Source of the DNA: Acanthosepion lycidas
Lineage: Eukaryota > Mollusca > Cephalopoda > Sepiida > Sepiidae
NCBI GenBank assembly: GCA_963932145.1
Contig: OZ010577.1
Span: 22,419,924 to 22,483,923 of the forward strand
Reading direction: 5' to 3'
Length of the DNA stretch: 64,000 nt
Translations under genes and position numbers: made by a program
In this document: positions 63,771 through 64,000 of the stretch, piece after piece
Layout: each line of letters begins with the position of its first letter
Position numbering within the stretch: position 1 is the first letter of the stretch
The notes under the pieces: model-generated
Databases searched by the model: none
Told to the model about the DNA's origin: nothing
Seen by the model: only the letters and a program-made list of their open reading frames with translations

Positions 63771-64000
63771 ACGCAACCTCTGTCTTCTAGACAAGGTAGA
63801 TCTGGACTGAAGTTAATTACCTTAGCCTCCCCACAAGGTACGTGGGGTGATTCAAAGCCTGTAGGCTTGGGCAAAAATTCCCTGTAGACCATGCATACAT
63901 GGTAGATCTGGACTGAGTCATGTCAAACTGTAAAGCAGTCTATTTTACTAAGAAAAATATACCAGCATTTGTGGACTTCTGCCTATAAAAGGGGAAAGGG

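Overview
The window looks like non-genic, repeat-dominated DNA from an AT-rich animal genome. The mix of endonuclease-bearing LINEs, an RTE-type LINE, Penelope-like elements, mariner/Tc1 remnants, non-autonomous Helitrons, tRNA-derived SINEs and very long TA/CA microsatellites suggests an invertebrate; a mollusc, perhaps a coleoid cephalopod, is my best guess (inference only). I found no convincing host exon, tRNA, rRNA or CRISPR array. Every protein-like stretch I could place belongs to a decayed mobile element, and most other open frames are chance frames in low-complexity DNA.

Layout. 0-13.6 kb: a large foldback element (525-1100), a tRNA-derived SINE (1215-1625), a LINE tail split by a Helitron (3160-4184), a head-to-head SINE pair (4850-5345), then AT-rich DNA with microsatellites, a small foldback (8692-8834) and a composite minisatellite (8895-9072). 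13.6-18.1 kb: a long minus-strand LINE ('LINE A') with endonuclease, reverse transcriptase and tail, interrupted by an RTE-type LINE ('LINE B'). 18.1-28.7 kb: LINE tails, inverted repeats, several SINE copies, an RTE-like C-terminus ('LINE D', 24565-25195), a mariner trace and a hAT-like element (26306-27020). 29.6-32.3 kb: Penelope-like element, second Helitron, mariner remnant. 36.2-37.8 kb: mariner carrying nested SINEs. 40-48 kb: an isolated GIY-YIG endonuclease fragment, a perfect palindrome, two DDE transposase remnants, a Penelope-like element joined head-to-head to its own 3' end, and a GC-richer block of unknown nature with a short TTAGGG run.

50.9-56.3 kb is the most striking part: a GC- and CpG-rich minus-strand LTR retrotransposon (about 51331-55235) lies inside a plus-strand copy of LINE A. 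It has gag with two CCHC knuckles, aspartic protease, reverse transcriptase with YIDD, RNase H, a zinc-binding integrase with its D,D,E residues, a polypurine tract and one complete 3' LTR of about 319 bp. Its 5' LTR is missing. It is broken by four in-frame stops and two frame changes. The right end (56.3-64 kb) holds more SINEs, LINE tails and long TA arrays.

The sequence is best read as a nested record of insertions: Helitron into LINE, RTE LINE into LINE A, LTR element into LINE A, SINEs into mariner. Element names (LINE A, SINE E and so on) are local labels, not database families. All boundaries come from reading by eye and comparing copies within the window, so they may be off by tens of bases unless an exact motif is quoted.
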